Source of the DNA: Saccharospirillum sp.
Lineage (GTDB): Bacteria; Pseudomonadota; Gammaproteobacteria; Pseudomonadales; Natronospirillaceae
Direction of reading: 5' to 3'
Length of the DNA: 64,000 bases
Assembly: GCA_022565595.1 (NCBI GenBank)
Contig: JAIUML010000004.1
Span: forward strand, 186,001 to 250,000
Both the position numbers and the translations under genes were made by a program. The notes below the pieces were generated by a model, which worked only from the letters and a program-made list of their open reading frames with translations, searched no databases and was not told the DNA's origin. Shown one piece after another: positions 17,762 through 26,624 of this stretch (the first letter of the stretch is position 1; the number at the start of each line of letters is the position of its first letter).

Positions 17762-18097
17762 ATGAGCAAACCGAATATCAGAACCTGCAGTCACTGCAGC
17801 GGTAGCGGAAAAATCGAAGGCACATTCGCCCACCGACCGTGGGATTGCCTCCAGTGCGACGGTTTCGGTGTGGTCGACGCGGAAACCGGCTTCGGATTAA
17901 GCAGGTCAGAGCAGGTTGCCTACCTGCAGGATCAATTGGCCAAGCGCGATAGCACCATCACTCGTCTGCAGGCGGAGGTCGCCCGGCTGGAGCCCTATCG
18001 CACCCAGGCAGCAGCCAAAGAACTGGCTGAGCAGGTCTACCCCAAACACATCACAGAAGCCCGGCGTCGCTCTGGGCAAGGCGGATACGGAGATTGA
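17762..18097 (+). CDS. Small zinc-finger protein with DnaJ-like CxxCxGxG motifs
   Basis: 111 residues. CSHCSGSGKI and CLQCDGFGVV form two CxxCxGxG half-sites that would bind zinc as in DnaJ; a coiled helix (YLQDQLAKRDSTITRLQAEVARLE) follows. Such proteins are frequent beside phage replication genes, but a specific function is not known. It starts three bases after the replication gene. Confidence 0.75.
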   Translation: MSKPNIRTCSHCSGSGKIEGTFAHRPWDCLQCDGFGVVDAETGFGLSRSEQVAYLQDQLAKRDSTITRLQAEVARLEPYRTQAAAKELAEQVYPKHITEARRRSGQGGYGD

Positions 18098-18102
18098 ACT
18101 GG

Positions 18103-18288
18103 ATGCACATCATTTTAAGCCTGGTACTGGCTGCATTCATCGTGGGTTGTCTGTCACTCGCCAGCAACGAAGAACGCGCCAACCAAAACATGCTCGGTCA
18201 TCGAGCGGGAAAGGTGCTGCAGATGCTGCCCGAAATCCTGCTGGCCATAGCCGTGGCCATTGGCTTTACGGCCGGGGCGATGCTATGA
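18103..18288 (+). CDS. Small two-helix membrane protein
   Basis: 61 residues from ATG 18103; a TTG at 18094 overlapping the previous stop is an alternative. Two hydrophobic helices (about 2-20 and 40-61) flank a polar loop. An LSLVLAAFIVGC-like start could be read as a lipobox, but a simple membrane protein fits better. It overlaps the second recombinase gene (ATGA). Confidence 0.5.
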   Translation: MHIILSLVLAAFIVGCLSLASNEERANQNMLGHRAGKVLQMLPEILLAIAVAIGFTAGAML

Positions 18289-19460
18289 GCACCCTGCGCA
18301 CCGCAATCACCGATGCTGCCATCAAGCGGCACGCGAATCATGGCGTGCGTCAGTTGCACGATCAGTCGATCGGTCACCTGTACTTGCGCTATCACCGTCA
18401 CCGCAAGTCTGGTAGCTGGTATTTGCTCACCAACCAGCACGGCCGCAAATGCTGGCGCAAGCTCGGCCGCTGGCCAGACATGCCCGCCGCTACTGTTCGC
18501 AAGGATGCACCGAGGCTGTTGGCGGATGCGTCCGGAACAATCGAAACCGAACAAACCCTGGGGCAGGTGCTGGCCTGGTATCTGGAGCGCACGCAGAAGG
18601 ATCGCAGTCTCTCGACAGAACGCCGAGCCGATATCGTCAGTGTTATTCGAACGCATCTGCTGTGTGCCACTGGCCTCACTGGATTACGCCCCAGTGAACT
18701 CACCCGCCCTACCCTCGATGCCGAGCTGCTCATTCCCTTGCAGCAAACCCTGAAGCCAGCCACCGTCGAAAAGGTTTACCGGGTACTCAATGCCTGCCTG
18801 AACAAGGCCGCCACTCTGGATGTGATTGGCACTAACCCACTCAAACAATTCAAGTTGAGCGAGTTCCTGGATAACCGCTCGGTACCGAAAGGCAGTGCGC
18901 TCAAGCCCAGTGACGCGGCTGACCTGTTCACTGCAATCAGCCGGGCACCGCATCAGGCATCGATGCTGGCCACCCTGATGGCCATGCATGGTACTCGCAT
19001 CAACGAAACCCGTTTGGCTACATGGCGTCAGTTCGACTTCAAAGGCCGCTGGTGGCACATACCGGCGATGAACACCAAGACTCGCAAGGCACACCGCCTG
19101 CCCCTGACCGATCAGGCTCTGGCAGTACTGACGCGGTATCGGGACTCAACAGACACGGATTACCTCTTTGCCGGGGAAGACGGGCCCATCTCACGCAGGC
19201 AAGCCTACCGGCTCATCCGATCCATCAGCAAAGGTGACTGGAAAAGCCACGACCTGCGCAAGTTCGCCCGCACCACCTGGGCCGACATGGGCACCGATTA
19301 CATGATCTCTGAACTGCTGATCAACCACACACCCAGCAAGATGGACCGAACCTACATCCACACCTTTGCCGACGAACGGACACGGCAGGCACTGGAAGAC
19401 TACCACCACTGGCTGGAATCCCAGTCGGTCGACTTTGCTCGGATGGTAGACAGATGGTAG
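18285..19460 (+). CDS. Second tyrosine recombinase
   Basis: 391 residues from the ATG at 18285, which overlaps the previous stop; the longer open frame upstream is spurious. The catalytic set is complete: Arg238 (GTRINET), Lys in the beta-hairpin (NTKTRK, 265 or 268), His322 and Arg325 (HDLRKFART), His348 and Tyr357 (RTYIHT). The N-terminus resembles the DUF4102-like arm domain of P4-type integrases only loosely. It lies in the rightward early operon, far from both att sites, so it may act in lytic growth or be left from another phage. Confidence 0.9.
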   Translation: MSTLRTAITDAAIKRHANHGVRQLHDQSIGHLYLRYHRHRKSGSWYLLTNQHGRKCWRKLGRWPDMPAATVRKDAPRLLADASGTIETEQTLGQVLAWYLERTQKDRSLSTERRADIVSVIRTHLLCATGLTGLRPSELTRPTLDAELLIPLQQTLKPATVEKVYRVLNACLNKAATLDVIGTNPLKQFKLSEFLDNRSVPKGSALKPSDAADLFTAISRAPHQASMLATLMAMHGTRINETRLATWRQFDFKGRWWHIPAMNTKTRKAHRLPLTDQALAVLTRYRDSTDTDYLFAGEDGPISRRQAYRLIRSISKGDWKSHDLRKFARTTWADMGTDYMISELLINHTPSKMDRTYIHTFADERTRQALEDYHHWLESQSVDFARMVDRW

Positions 19461-19575
19461 ACCGGCAAAACCTACCCAAAGGCCGAAACGCGCACAGCAA
19501 GTGGCCTGCTCGGGAGGCGTGTCATAGATGTTATGGGACTAGGACAAACATGAAAACCAAGAGGCAGGGCACAGT

Positions 19576-20043
19576 ATGAGCACCGTTATCGAGACCATCG
19601 CCGCCGAAGTCGGCTTTGAAACCGCCGTCATCATTTGCGAAGTGTGGGGCGATCGTACTCTCTACATTCCCGACAACCCGGGCCCGGATCACCCCATTGC
19701 GCAGGACATCGGCTACGAGCCGTTGCTGAAGTTGGTGGCCATCTATGGTGGTCAAACGATCCGCCCGCCCATCATGAACAAGAGCCACATCCGCAAGCGC
19801 CGCCAGTGCCTGCTACTGAAAAGCAAGGGCTTGTCCGTTCGCCAGATTGCCTGGGTGATGGACATCAGCGTGAACAGGGTGACCCGCCTCATTGAAGGCA
19901 GCCAGGCCAATGCCGCGTGGCATGACTGGGCAGACGAGTCCGACATGCTGACCCGGACCAGCCAGCTCGGCCTGCCGCTGGAGAACCGCCGGGGACCCTG
20001 CAGGAAGCGAGGCTGTACGGGGGCGCGGAAGCGCAGTGTTTGA
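19576..20043 (+). CDS. Mor-like transcription activator
   Basis: 155 residues. The N-terminal half has the Mor/C dimer pattern, twice over: IAAEVGFETAVIICEVWGDR with LYIP, then HPIAQDIGYEPLLKLVAIYGG. The C-terminal HTH reads LLLKSKGLSVRQIAWVMDIS, then VNRVTRLI. Mor activates the middle operon of phage Mu. Placed directly before the terminase genes of a lambda-like phage it is a good candidate for the late-gene activator. A nine-codon reading frame with its own AGGA (19550-19579) overlaps its start. Confidence 0.75.
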   Translation: MSTVIETIAAEVGFETAVIICEVWGDRTLYIPDNPGPDHPIAQDIGYEPLLKLVAIYGGQTIRPPIMNKSHIRKRRQCLLLKSKGLSVRQIAWVMDISVNRVTRLIEGSQANAAWHDWADESDMLTRTSQLGLPLENRRGPCRKRGCTGARKRSV

Positions 20044-20082
20044 GAGATTTTCGGCGCCCTATGGGTTGTTGTTGTGGTGTGA

Positions 20083-20607
20083 ATGTCTGAGGTAACCAAG
20101 CTGAACCGAGCAGAGGCCCTGCGCCGGCTCAACAAAGGGGAGCTCGCCCAGTTCTTCGACGTGTCGCCGCAAGCCATTGATGGGTGGATTCGCCGCGGCT
20201 GCCCCTTTGTGGAAAAAGGCCGACCGGGCCAGCCCTGGGTGTTCGATGCGCTCGATGTCGCCAGATGGCGATTTGGGGAGAAAGCCGAGTCCAACGCACT
20301 GATCGACCCGGATCTGCTGCCACCCCAGGACCGCAAAGCCTGGTATGAATCCGAAGTGAAGCGCCGCGAGCTGCAGCTCAAAGACCGCGAACTGATCCCT
20401 GCCTCTGAAGTGGAACATTACGTTGCCCGCGCCTTCAGCACCCTGGCTCAAGGGTTGCGCAGTGTGCCGGACAACATAGAGCGCCGCACCGGCTGCCCGC
20501 CGGATCTGATCGAAGCCATAGAAATTGCCCTGGAATCCGAAATGTCGGCCATTGCCGATGTGCTCACTGAACTGACCCCCATGCCCGAAGAAGAGGAACC
20601 CGCCTGA
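20083..20607 (+). CDS. Terminase small subunit (Nu1-like)
   Basis: 174 residues. A winged-helix/excisionase-like N-terminus (ELAQFFDVSPQAIDGWIRRG, then PFVEKGRPGQPWVF and VARWR) matches the DNA-binding domain of lambda gpNu1 and DUF1441 proteins; a coiled helix with RRELQLKDRELIP follows and the acidic end probably binds the large subunit. It would recognise the packaging site in concatemer DNA. Its stop overlaps the large-subunit start. Confidence 0.88.
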   Translation: MSEVTKLNRAEALRRLNKGELAQFFDVSPQAIDGWIRRGCPFVEKGRPGQPWVFDALDVARWRFGEKAESNALIDPDLLPPQDRKAWYESEVKRRELQLKDRELIPASEVEHYVARAFSTLAQGLRSVPDNIERRTGCPPDLIEAIEIALESEMSAIADVLTELTPMPEEEEPA

Positions 20608-22697
20608 TGTTTGGCTCTGCCTTGCCCATTATCCAATCGGCTGCCGAGGCCTTCCGGCCACCGAGGCGAGTCAGTGTGGCCGAGGGTGCCGGCGAGACAT
20701 TGAAGATCATCCAGCCAGGTGGCTATACCGGCTTCTGGTCGCACAAAGAGACGCCGTACATGGTTGAGCCCATGAGCATGCTCGCCAGCCGGAACCATGA
20801 GGCTGTGGTGTTTGTTGGCCCGGCCCGATCGGGCAAGACCATGGGCCTGCTCGATGCCTGGGTTTCCTATGCCGTAACCTGCGACCCGGGCGACATGCTC
20901 ATCGTTCAGATGACTCAGGACAAGGCGCGGGATTATTCCAAGACCCGGATCGACCGAGCCATCCGCAACAGCCCCAAACTGGCAGGGCTTAAAAGTACCC
21001 GGGCGCATGACGACAACACCCACGATAAGCTGTTCAAGCATGGCATGTGGCTCAAGATCGGTTGGCCATCGGCCAGCCAGTTGGCCTCGAGCGATTACCG
21101 TTATGTAGCACTGACCGACTATGACCGCATGCCAGACGACATCGATGGAGAGGGCTCGGCCTTTCAACTGGGTCTAAAGAGGACAACCACCTTCCTCAGC
21201 CGTGGCATGTGCATGGTGGAATCTTCACCAGGTAAACCGATCACGGACCCGAATTTCCGGCCCACCATGGCACATGAGGCACCACCTTCCAGCGGTATTC
21301 TGGGCATCTACAACCGAGGCGACCGCCGGCAGCTTTACTGGCCATGCCCGCACTGCAAGGAGTATTTCCGGGCAGCGCCAGGCCTTGACCTGTTCGCCAG
21401 TATTCCGGAAGACGAAGAGCTGCTTCGCACCATCCGGGGTGCAGACCTCACGGCGTTGGCCCGGGAACACTCTGTAATCTTTTGCCCTCACTGCGGTACC
21501 GGCATTGAAGCCACCCACAAACAGCGGTTACTCGAGCATGGGGAATGGCTGAGGGATGGTCAGGAGATCAGTAAAACGGCCAAGAAGTCCGAAACCGGCA
21601 TGGAATCCAGCATCGCCAGTTACTGGCTCGGTGGCGTGGCCGCTGCTTACCAGAGCTGGTACAGCCTGCTGCTGCGCTACTTTCATGGGCTGCGAGACTA
21701 CGCCAGTTCCGGCTCTGAGCTTGCCTTGCAGGTAACCGTAAACACCGACCAGGGCGCGCCTTATCTCTCAAGGGCCATATTGGCCGACCGAAGCGCCAAC
21801 GACCCGGCAGACAATGCCGAAGACTTCGAGCGTTACATAGTGCCCGAGCAGGCCCGATTCCTGACGGCAGCGGTGGACGTACAGGGTGGCCAGAACGCGC
21901 GCTTTGTAGTCCAAGTGCACGCCCACGGCCCAGATCAGGAACAGTGGCTAATTGACCGCTATGAAATCAAAACTAGCCACCGCGAAGGCCCGGACGGCGA
22001 ACCTGCGCCGCTCGATCCTGCCAGTTACCCTGAAGACTGGGACTGCATCACCGACAAAGTCGTCACTGCCACCTACCGAACTCACCTCTACAACCAGGAA
22101 CTGCGCATGCGCAAGACCATTGTCGATACCGGTGGTGAAGAAGGCGTGACCGAGAACGCCTACCAGTGGTGGCGCCGCTGTGCCAAAGATCGGCTTTCAA
22201 ATCGGGTTGCCCTCTACAAAGGCGCATCGTCGCGCACGGCGCCATTGATCAAGGAGAGTAAGGTCGGCAAAGGCGCTAAGGCCGATGTGCCACTGCTGGT
22301 GTGTAATCCCAATTTGCTGAAGGATGCCGTGATCAATGCCGCCCGCCGGGCTGATGATGGCACCTCCCGGCTGCATTTCCCTCAGTGGCTGGGTGCCTGG
22401 TTCTGGGATGAGTGGCAAGCCGAGGTCCGCCAGACCAATGGCACTTACAAACAGATCAGAGCCCGGAACGAAGCCCTCGACCTGGCCGCTATGAACCGTG
22501 CTGCTGCTCTCCTATTGGGTGTGCGCCGGATCAACTGGGATAATCCGCCGGCGTGGGCTCGTCCCCTGGAACAGAACAGCTATCGAGTTGACAAAGCCGA
22601 GAGACGGGAAGAACGGGCATCGTCTCAGAGTCGTTCTATTGGTGGTTTCAAGAACAAAAAGGGTTTCTCGAAGAGCTCTGGGTTCAAGCGAAGATGA
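20607..22697 (+). CDS. Terminase large subunit, GpA family
   Basis: 696 residues. Walker A GPARSGKT is at about 71-78, followed by the motor ATPase core; two CPHC pairs (about 246 and 293) give a zinc site typical of the GpA family; the nuclease metal motif starts at AAVDVQGGQN near 420. It cuts concatemers and pumps DNA into proheads. The GpA type implies cos packaging as in lambda. The basic C-terminus (GFKNKKGFSKSSGFKRR) would bind portal or DNA. Confidence 0.95.
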   Translation: MFGSALPIIQSAAEAFRPPRRVSVAEGAGETLKIIQPGGYTGFWSHKETPYMVEPMSMLASRNHEAVVFVGPARSGKTMGLLDAWVSYAVTCDPGDMLIVQMTQDKARDYSKTRIDRAIRNSPKLAGLKSTRAHDDNTHDKLFKHGMWLKIGWPSASQLASSDYRYVALTDYDRMPDDIDGEGSAFQLGLKRTTTFLSRGMCMVESSPGKPITDPNFRPTMAHEAPPSSGILGIYNRGDRRQLYWPCPHCKEYFRAAPGLDLFASIPEDEELLRTIRGADLTALAREHSVIFCPHCGTGIEATHKQRLLEHGEWLRDGQEISKTAKKSETGMESSIASYWLGGVAAAYQSWYSLLLRYFHGLRDYASSGSELALQVTVNTDQGAPYLSRAILADRSANDPADNAEDFERYIVPEQARFLTAAVDVQGGQNARFVVQVHAHGPDQEQWLIDRYEIKTSHREGPDGEPAPLDPASYPEDWDCITDKVVTATYRTHLYNQELRMRKTIVDTGGEEGVTENAYQWWRRCAKDRLSNRVALYKGASSRTAPLIKESKVGKGAKADVPLLVCNPNLLKDAVINAARRADDGTSRLHFPQWLGAWFWDEWQAEVRQTNGTYKQIRARNEALDLAAMNRAAALLLGVRRINWDNPPAWARPLEQNSYRVDKAERREERASSQSRSIGGFKNKKGFSKSSGFKRR

Positions 22698-22774
22698 AAC
22701 AGTTGAGTGAGGCCACACTGATCTATACAGTACCTAGAGTAACCTAGTGTCAATGAATAGGATTTAAAAAAACT

Positions 22775-23005
22775 ATGAAAAAACTTATGGAATGGATTAC
22801 TTCCAAAGTTCTACATATTGTTCTTTTGACATTTTTAGGTGTTGCCTTCATAGCTGAATCATACACCCCAAGAGGTACGAGTAGTTCAGGCAGGTCTGGC
22901 CCAAGTAGTTGGGGACCATCGTTTGAGCCAATACCACTTGCGATTGGTGTAGCAGCACTGGTAGGTGCTTGGTTAATCTACCGGAAATGGAAATCTACGC
23001 TCTGA
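22775..23005 (+). CDS. Small membrane protein (moron)
   Basis: 76 residues: helix 1 (about 10-27), a Ser/Gly/Pro-rich loop (GTSSSGRSGPSSWGPS), helix 2 (about 52-68). AT-richer than the terminase gene before it. It marks the left border of the cargo block. Function unknown. Confidence 0.5.
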   Translation: MKKLMEWITSKVLHIVLLTFLGVAFIAESYTPRGTSSSGRSGPSSWGPSFEPIPLAIGVAALVGAWLIYRKWKSTL

Positions 23006-23495
23006 GAGGACAGTGCTGCTGCGAGTTTTAGGGCGTTTTGGCTTGGGGTGGCAAATACCACCCCGCCAACGGTTACAGAACTACCAGCAACAACAGTGCT
23101 AAAGCCCTGATTATTGCGGCAATATCTATTGCAACCTCATACCGGAAACTCTTGAAAGTGAACATTTGTTCAGCCTCAATAATTCCCGAGCCGGCTCAGG
23201 AAGTTAAAAACCTGAGCTTAACGTCCCAGGCCAGGGACGCCATATGAGCTGGATGCCTCCAACTCACATGGGTTTGCCACCACGGTACCAACGTGGCGGC
23301 TGGGTGTGGTACCGACCTGAACACTCTGGAATTCAGGGCCCTAGCCCTTGGTCAGGGTATCCTGAGCATCATATCCAAATCGCACCCCTTACCCGGGCTT
23401 GACACACAGTGCCAAGTATCCAGATAACCTGGAAAACCATAGCAAATTAACGCCGAGAACGCACTTGATTGACAGCTTTTGGAATTTCATTAAAG
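23006..23495. other. Long intergenic region after the terminase block
   Basis: 490 bases. The only candidate gene is the 52-residue frame at 23244-23402. The remainder has no convincing ribosome site or hairpin with T-run. The composition shifts from GC-rich phage core to AT-rich cargo near its right end. Confidence 0.5.
23244..23402 (+). CDS. Possible small Pro/Trp/His-rich protein
   Basis: 52 residues. AGGGA lies six bases before the ATG. The product is rich in Pro, Trp, Tyr, Gly and His (for example PPRYQRGGWVWYRP). Its composition matches the phage core, so it may be a remnant of late genes cut by the cargo insertion. No relative recognised. Confidence 0.3.
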   Translation: MSWMPPTHMGLPPRYQRGGWVWYRPEHSGIQGPSPWSGYPEHHIQIAPLTRA

Positions 23496-24542
23496 CTATG
23501 GGCAGTTTTCAGCTAGACGAAACCCGCTTTCAAGCGCCTCTGACAAAGTGCTGAAAGGAACCCTATTCCTTTCAGCGACTGCATCATAGCTGGGACAATC
23601 AGGCCTATGCGCAATCATCGAATTACGATTTCCGATTATCGGGCCTTCTCGTAAGACTCTTTTCTCACCTGGTGAGGGTTGCGGTGTAATAGAGACTTCC
23701 TCTATTAAGTGTAAGCCTGCACCATGTGTCAAAACGAAAACTGGGGCGTGATCCGACACATAAGCCCGGGCTTGCTCATGCGTCCAACCAAGAAGCTCTG
23801 GAAAGCGCAATATACCTGATGACGAAACCCCTATAGTATTGGATTCATCAATAAAGACATTGTCATACAAATTCGCATAGCGGCCATCAATTGACGAGAG
23901 CGTTGTTGCGCCCTGGGTTATTAGTGGTATCGCACCTCGATCAAGGAGTGGTTGCCAGGCAGCGTGGGTTGGTGGAAGGTTGAAGTCCCCCAAGAGTAGT
24001 ACTGGCGTATCATCATAGGTTTCATGAAGCCATGACCAGTATTCCGCCAGTTCATTGATCTCTGGTGTTCGATCACCCACTGATCGCCCGAAAACAATGT
24101 GGACTGTTGCTGCGACAAATGGTTCACCAGTTGTCAAATCAATAAACCGTGCAGAGTATGGTTCGCGTGCGTACAAGTCATATCGATCAAGGTAAACAAC
24201 AGCACCGGATTCGTAGGCAACAGACTCTTCACGCCAGATGAAGGCGTACTTCTCCTTGTAGCTCCCTCGCCCAATCGGGTGAGAGTACATCATATCCCAG
24301 CTACTCCTTGTAGCTTGCTCTAAAGCATTTTTCAGTAACTCTAACCCCTGGACTGTCATTGCTTCTTGAATGGCTATAAAGTCGAAATGAGACCCGACGA
24401 TACCCAAGCTTTCGTAATTCTTGTTTGAGCCATGGCCTAGACGCTCTATGTTCCAACTTGCAATAGAAAGCCCTTGAGCCCAAACAAAATTACTATATAT
24501 AAAGAAATAAAAGACAAAAAGAAACTGCATGATTATCTTCAT
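23496..24542 (-). CDS. Secreted endonuclease/exonuclease/phosphatase-family nuclease
   Basis: 348 residues. A signal peptide (about 1-22, ending VWA) precedes a DNase I-like domain: SWNIERLG at 29-36, catalytic Glu in AIQEAM (Glu60), LLLGDFNLPP and SDHAPVFVL near the end of the domain. The last 45 residues form an Ada/thermonuclease-like tail (IGNRNSMIAHRPDCPSYDAV, then NRVPF and ENCP) with two cysteines and a histidine that could bind metal. A periplasmic or extracellular nuclease is expected. It is transcribed against the late genes. Confidence 0.82.
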   Translation of the reverse strand: MKIIMQFLFVFYFFIYSNFVWAQGLSIASWNIERLGHGSNKNYESLGIVGSHFDFIAIQEAMTVQGLELLKNALEQATRSSWDMMYSHPIGRGSYKEKYAFIWREESVAYESGAVVYLDRYDLYAREPYSARFIDLTTGEPFVAATVHIVFGRSVGDRTPEINELAEYWSWLHETYDDTPVLLLGDFNLPPTHAAWQPLLDRGAIPLITQGATTLSSIDGRYANLYDNVFIDESNTIGVSSSGILRFPELLGWTHEQARAYVSDHAPVFVLTHGAGLHLIEEVSITPQPSPGEKRVLREGPIIGNRNSMIAHRPDCPSYDAVAERNRVPFSTLSEALESGFRLAENCP

Positions 24543-24670
24543 TTTTCACCTAAGGAATTTATTTTTTATCAATAAAATAAATTGCATTAAACCTATACCC
24601 AACCTCCGAGTAACTTCATTTAAATATGATAAACCAGGGGTTACGATATAAAGTCATATGTTGCCTCTAA

Positions 24671-25543
24671 CTAGCTTTCTATATCAACTTGTATATAGTT
24701 GAAAATTCTTAAAACTATGCCATGAAGCCTCACCATAACATCATAATAATCATCAGGGATCTTTCCATCATGTAATAGCTTTGATCTAACGCTATAAGCC
24801 TTTTTGTCCACGAATGTGATATCTTCTTCAGAAAGCTTACACTTTCTGCACAATCGAATTATCGACCTCCTGACCGACTCTCTCTTTAGATCAACTATTC
24901 GACCTTTAAGCGACTCAAATACTTCTTTATCTTCTATTGGATTACTATCAAAAACTCGCAATAGTTCTTCTAGGTTTTTTCCTATTGGCTCGCCATAAAT
25001 TTCTTGTTCAGCCAAACATTCAACTGCACTCATTAAAAGTATTAATGTCGAAATAGATGCTCCGGACACTTTAGCTAGCGCAAATAGTTTCATTGACTTA
25101 CACAATGAATCCCTATTGATATCTAGCGTCCGACTGTAATTGTTAACTGACTCAAAAAACGGTTTTAGACTATCTCCCGCAGCTAATAAGGCTCTGGCTT
25201 TAGGACCTATGTCACTACGTTTTGAAAGTTCAACAAAAGTATCATTTGACCTAAAAGAGAAATCCTTACTAGTCAAAAATTTAAATAGATGATAATGAAA
25301 TTGACTAAGTATTTCTTCTGCATCATTCTTATTTTCAAGAGGCCATATTTCAACTTTCAAATCTACAATGTGACTTTTTCTTACTGGACTGTCATAATTT
25401 AAGTGCGTTATTTTTAATTCTTTACCAAGAAACTTTAACAGCCTCACATTTCCAGACTTAAAATCTTTAAAATATAATCCTCTTGCAAATTCAATTTCAC
25501 TTATTGCTTTCCACATAAAGTCTAATCCGTAAAAAATATTCAT
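24671..25543 (-). CDS. HEPN-motif protein, possible RNase effector
   Basis: 290 residues. The C-terminal helical part holds R-S-K-L-L-H (Arg253, His258), the R-x4-H catalytic motif of HEPN RNases, preceded by a helix with VECLAE typical of Apea-like HEPN domains (SALVECL-type). The N-terminal 150 residues are not recognised. HEPN proteins are common in anti-phage and toxin-antitoxin systems and cut RNA. It is strongly AT-rich and sits alone in the cargo block, leftward. The ATG at 25543 follows AGG. Confidence 0.6.
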   Translation of the reverse strand: MNIFYGLDFMWKAISEIEFARGLYFKDFKSGNVRLLKFLGKELKITHLNYDSPVRKSHIVDLKVEIWPLENKNDAEEILSQFHYHLFKFLTSKDFSFRSNDTFVELSKRSDIGPKARALLAAGDSLKPFFESVNNYSRTLDINRDSLCKSMKLFALAKVSGASISTLILLMSAVECLAEQEIYGEPIGKNLEELLRVFDSNPIEDKEVFESLKGRIVDLKRESVRRSIIRLCRKCKLSEEDITFVDKKAYSVRSKLLHDGKIPDDYYDVMVRLHGIVLRIFNYIQVDIES

Positions 25544-25546
25544 CAA

Positions 25547-25864
25547 TACCTACATACTAGCAGTAATTAAACTAAGATGCATAAATTTAATTGGTTAACT
25601 TAACAGACATCTAATCTAATTGAGATGTAATGCTTTAACTCCTTAAAAAGAGGTATATATTCTGTCAAAAAAACATCTCATCATCCGTTTTGATTCAATG
25701 ATAGTTAAAAATTATATAGGGTAATATCAACAAGTGCAGTCTTTCCAATAGTTACTTAGTTTATAAGATTAAAATAGTAGAAAATTAAGTCGAGTAGTAA
25801 TATGGTTCCGAAGTCGGCAATGGCAATTGCATAATGGAATGCTCTAAGTAATCGAGGAATTGAT
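25547..25864. other. AT-rich gap between cargo genes
   Basis: 318 bases, very AT-rich, without a supported gene. An inverted repeat ACATCT...AGATGT lies near 25606-25627. It probably holds the promoter of the HEPN gene. Confidence 0.45.
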
Positions 25865-26320
25865 CTATATAGATTCCAATACATTCCTAATCTTGCCTAA
25901 TGCTATCGATGCACGCTCTATTCTTACCTGATACTTTCTTGGCTTACTAATGCCTGAGTAATCATGAATTGTTGCGGGAGTATTCGTAAATTGCTTCTTT
26001 ATTTCTGTATGCGCTTCAATAATCAATGAATAATTATCATCTTGTATATTCAATTCTGAAAGTAGCGACCTAGCATTCTTTAACCGTTGTATCATTCTTG
26101 TTTGATCTGATTGGTTGCTTGAATGTGCTTCATCTACCCAGAAAAGAATACCTATATCCATAGTCTCCTCGTATAGATTTAGCACCTTCCGAACACACTC
26201 TCGTTTACGATTTAAAAAATAGAAATGGTTTTGAATACAGTAATTAACAAACCATCCGAAAATTACAACGAGAATAGTGATGACAGGAAAATAAATAACT
26301 AAGCTTTCACTCTCTAGCAT
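25865..26320 (-). CDS. Membrane-anchored helical protein of the STAS-HATPase operon
   Basis: 151 residues. One membrane helix (about 8-30, LVIYFPVITILVVIFGWFV) is followed by a helical cytoplasmic domain (LNRKRECVRKVLNLYEETMD, ..., RMIQRLKNARSLLSEL). It overlaps the DUF4325 gene by 14 bases, so it is the third gene of a coupled operon. As the only membrane component it may be the sensor or effector. No family recognised. Confidence 0.6.
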   Translation of the reverse strand: MLESESLVIYFPVITILVVIFGWFVNYCIQNHFYFLNRKRECVRKVLNLYEETMDIGILFWVDEAHSSNQSDQTRMIQRLKNARSLLSELNIQDDNYSLIIEAHTEIKKQFTNTPATIHDYSGISKPRKYQVRIERASIALGKIRNVLESI

Positions 26321-26624
26321 TTTCTATATATTCCATTATTTCTTCAATCAACTCAGGCTGCTCATCAGAAACTAAAATTATCTTTTGCCTTAGATCAGCT
26401 AAAGAAAAACCTGCTTCTCTGATTAGCCCACCAAATGCCTCTTCTAAAAAAGATGAGCCAAAACCCATTGTCCCGTCCAAGTCTATAATTACCTTATCAT
26501 TCTCTTTTAAGAGTTTTAAGAGGACGGTTTCCCGGAATTCTTGACCTGAGTGCTTACCAAGATTACTGTATCTAGGCCCCGGGAATTTAGAGAACTCCTT
26601 GGCTATTGAGTATTTAATTGTCAT
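26307..26624 (-). CDS. STAS-like DUF4325 protein
   Basis: 105 residues from the ATG at 26624 (GGAG seven bases before). The pattern NLGKHSGQEFRE, KVIIDLDGTMGFGSSFLEEA, then GGLIREAG matches DUF4325, a STAS-like fold. STAS proteins are partners of HATPase switch kinases (SpoIIAA with SpoIIAB). It overlaps its HATPase neighbour by 11 bases, so the two are made together. Confidence 0.8.
   Translation of the reverse strand: MTIKYSIAKEFSKFPGPRYSNLGKHSGQEFRETVLLKLLKENDKVIIDLDGTMGFGSSFLEEAFGGLIREAGFSLADLRQKIILVSDEQPELIEEIMEYIENARE

Noticed and set aside
23038-23247. A 69-codon frame after the terminase block
   Set aside because: TTG start without ribosome site, no recognisable pattern; kept only as part of the intergenic description.
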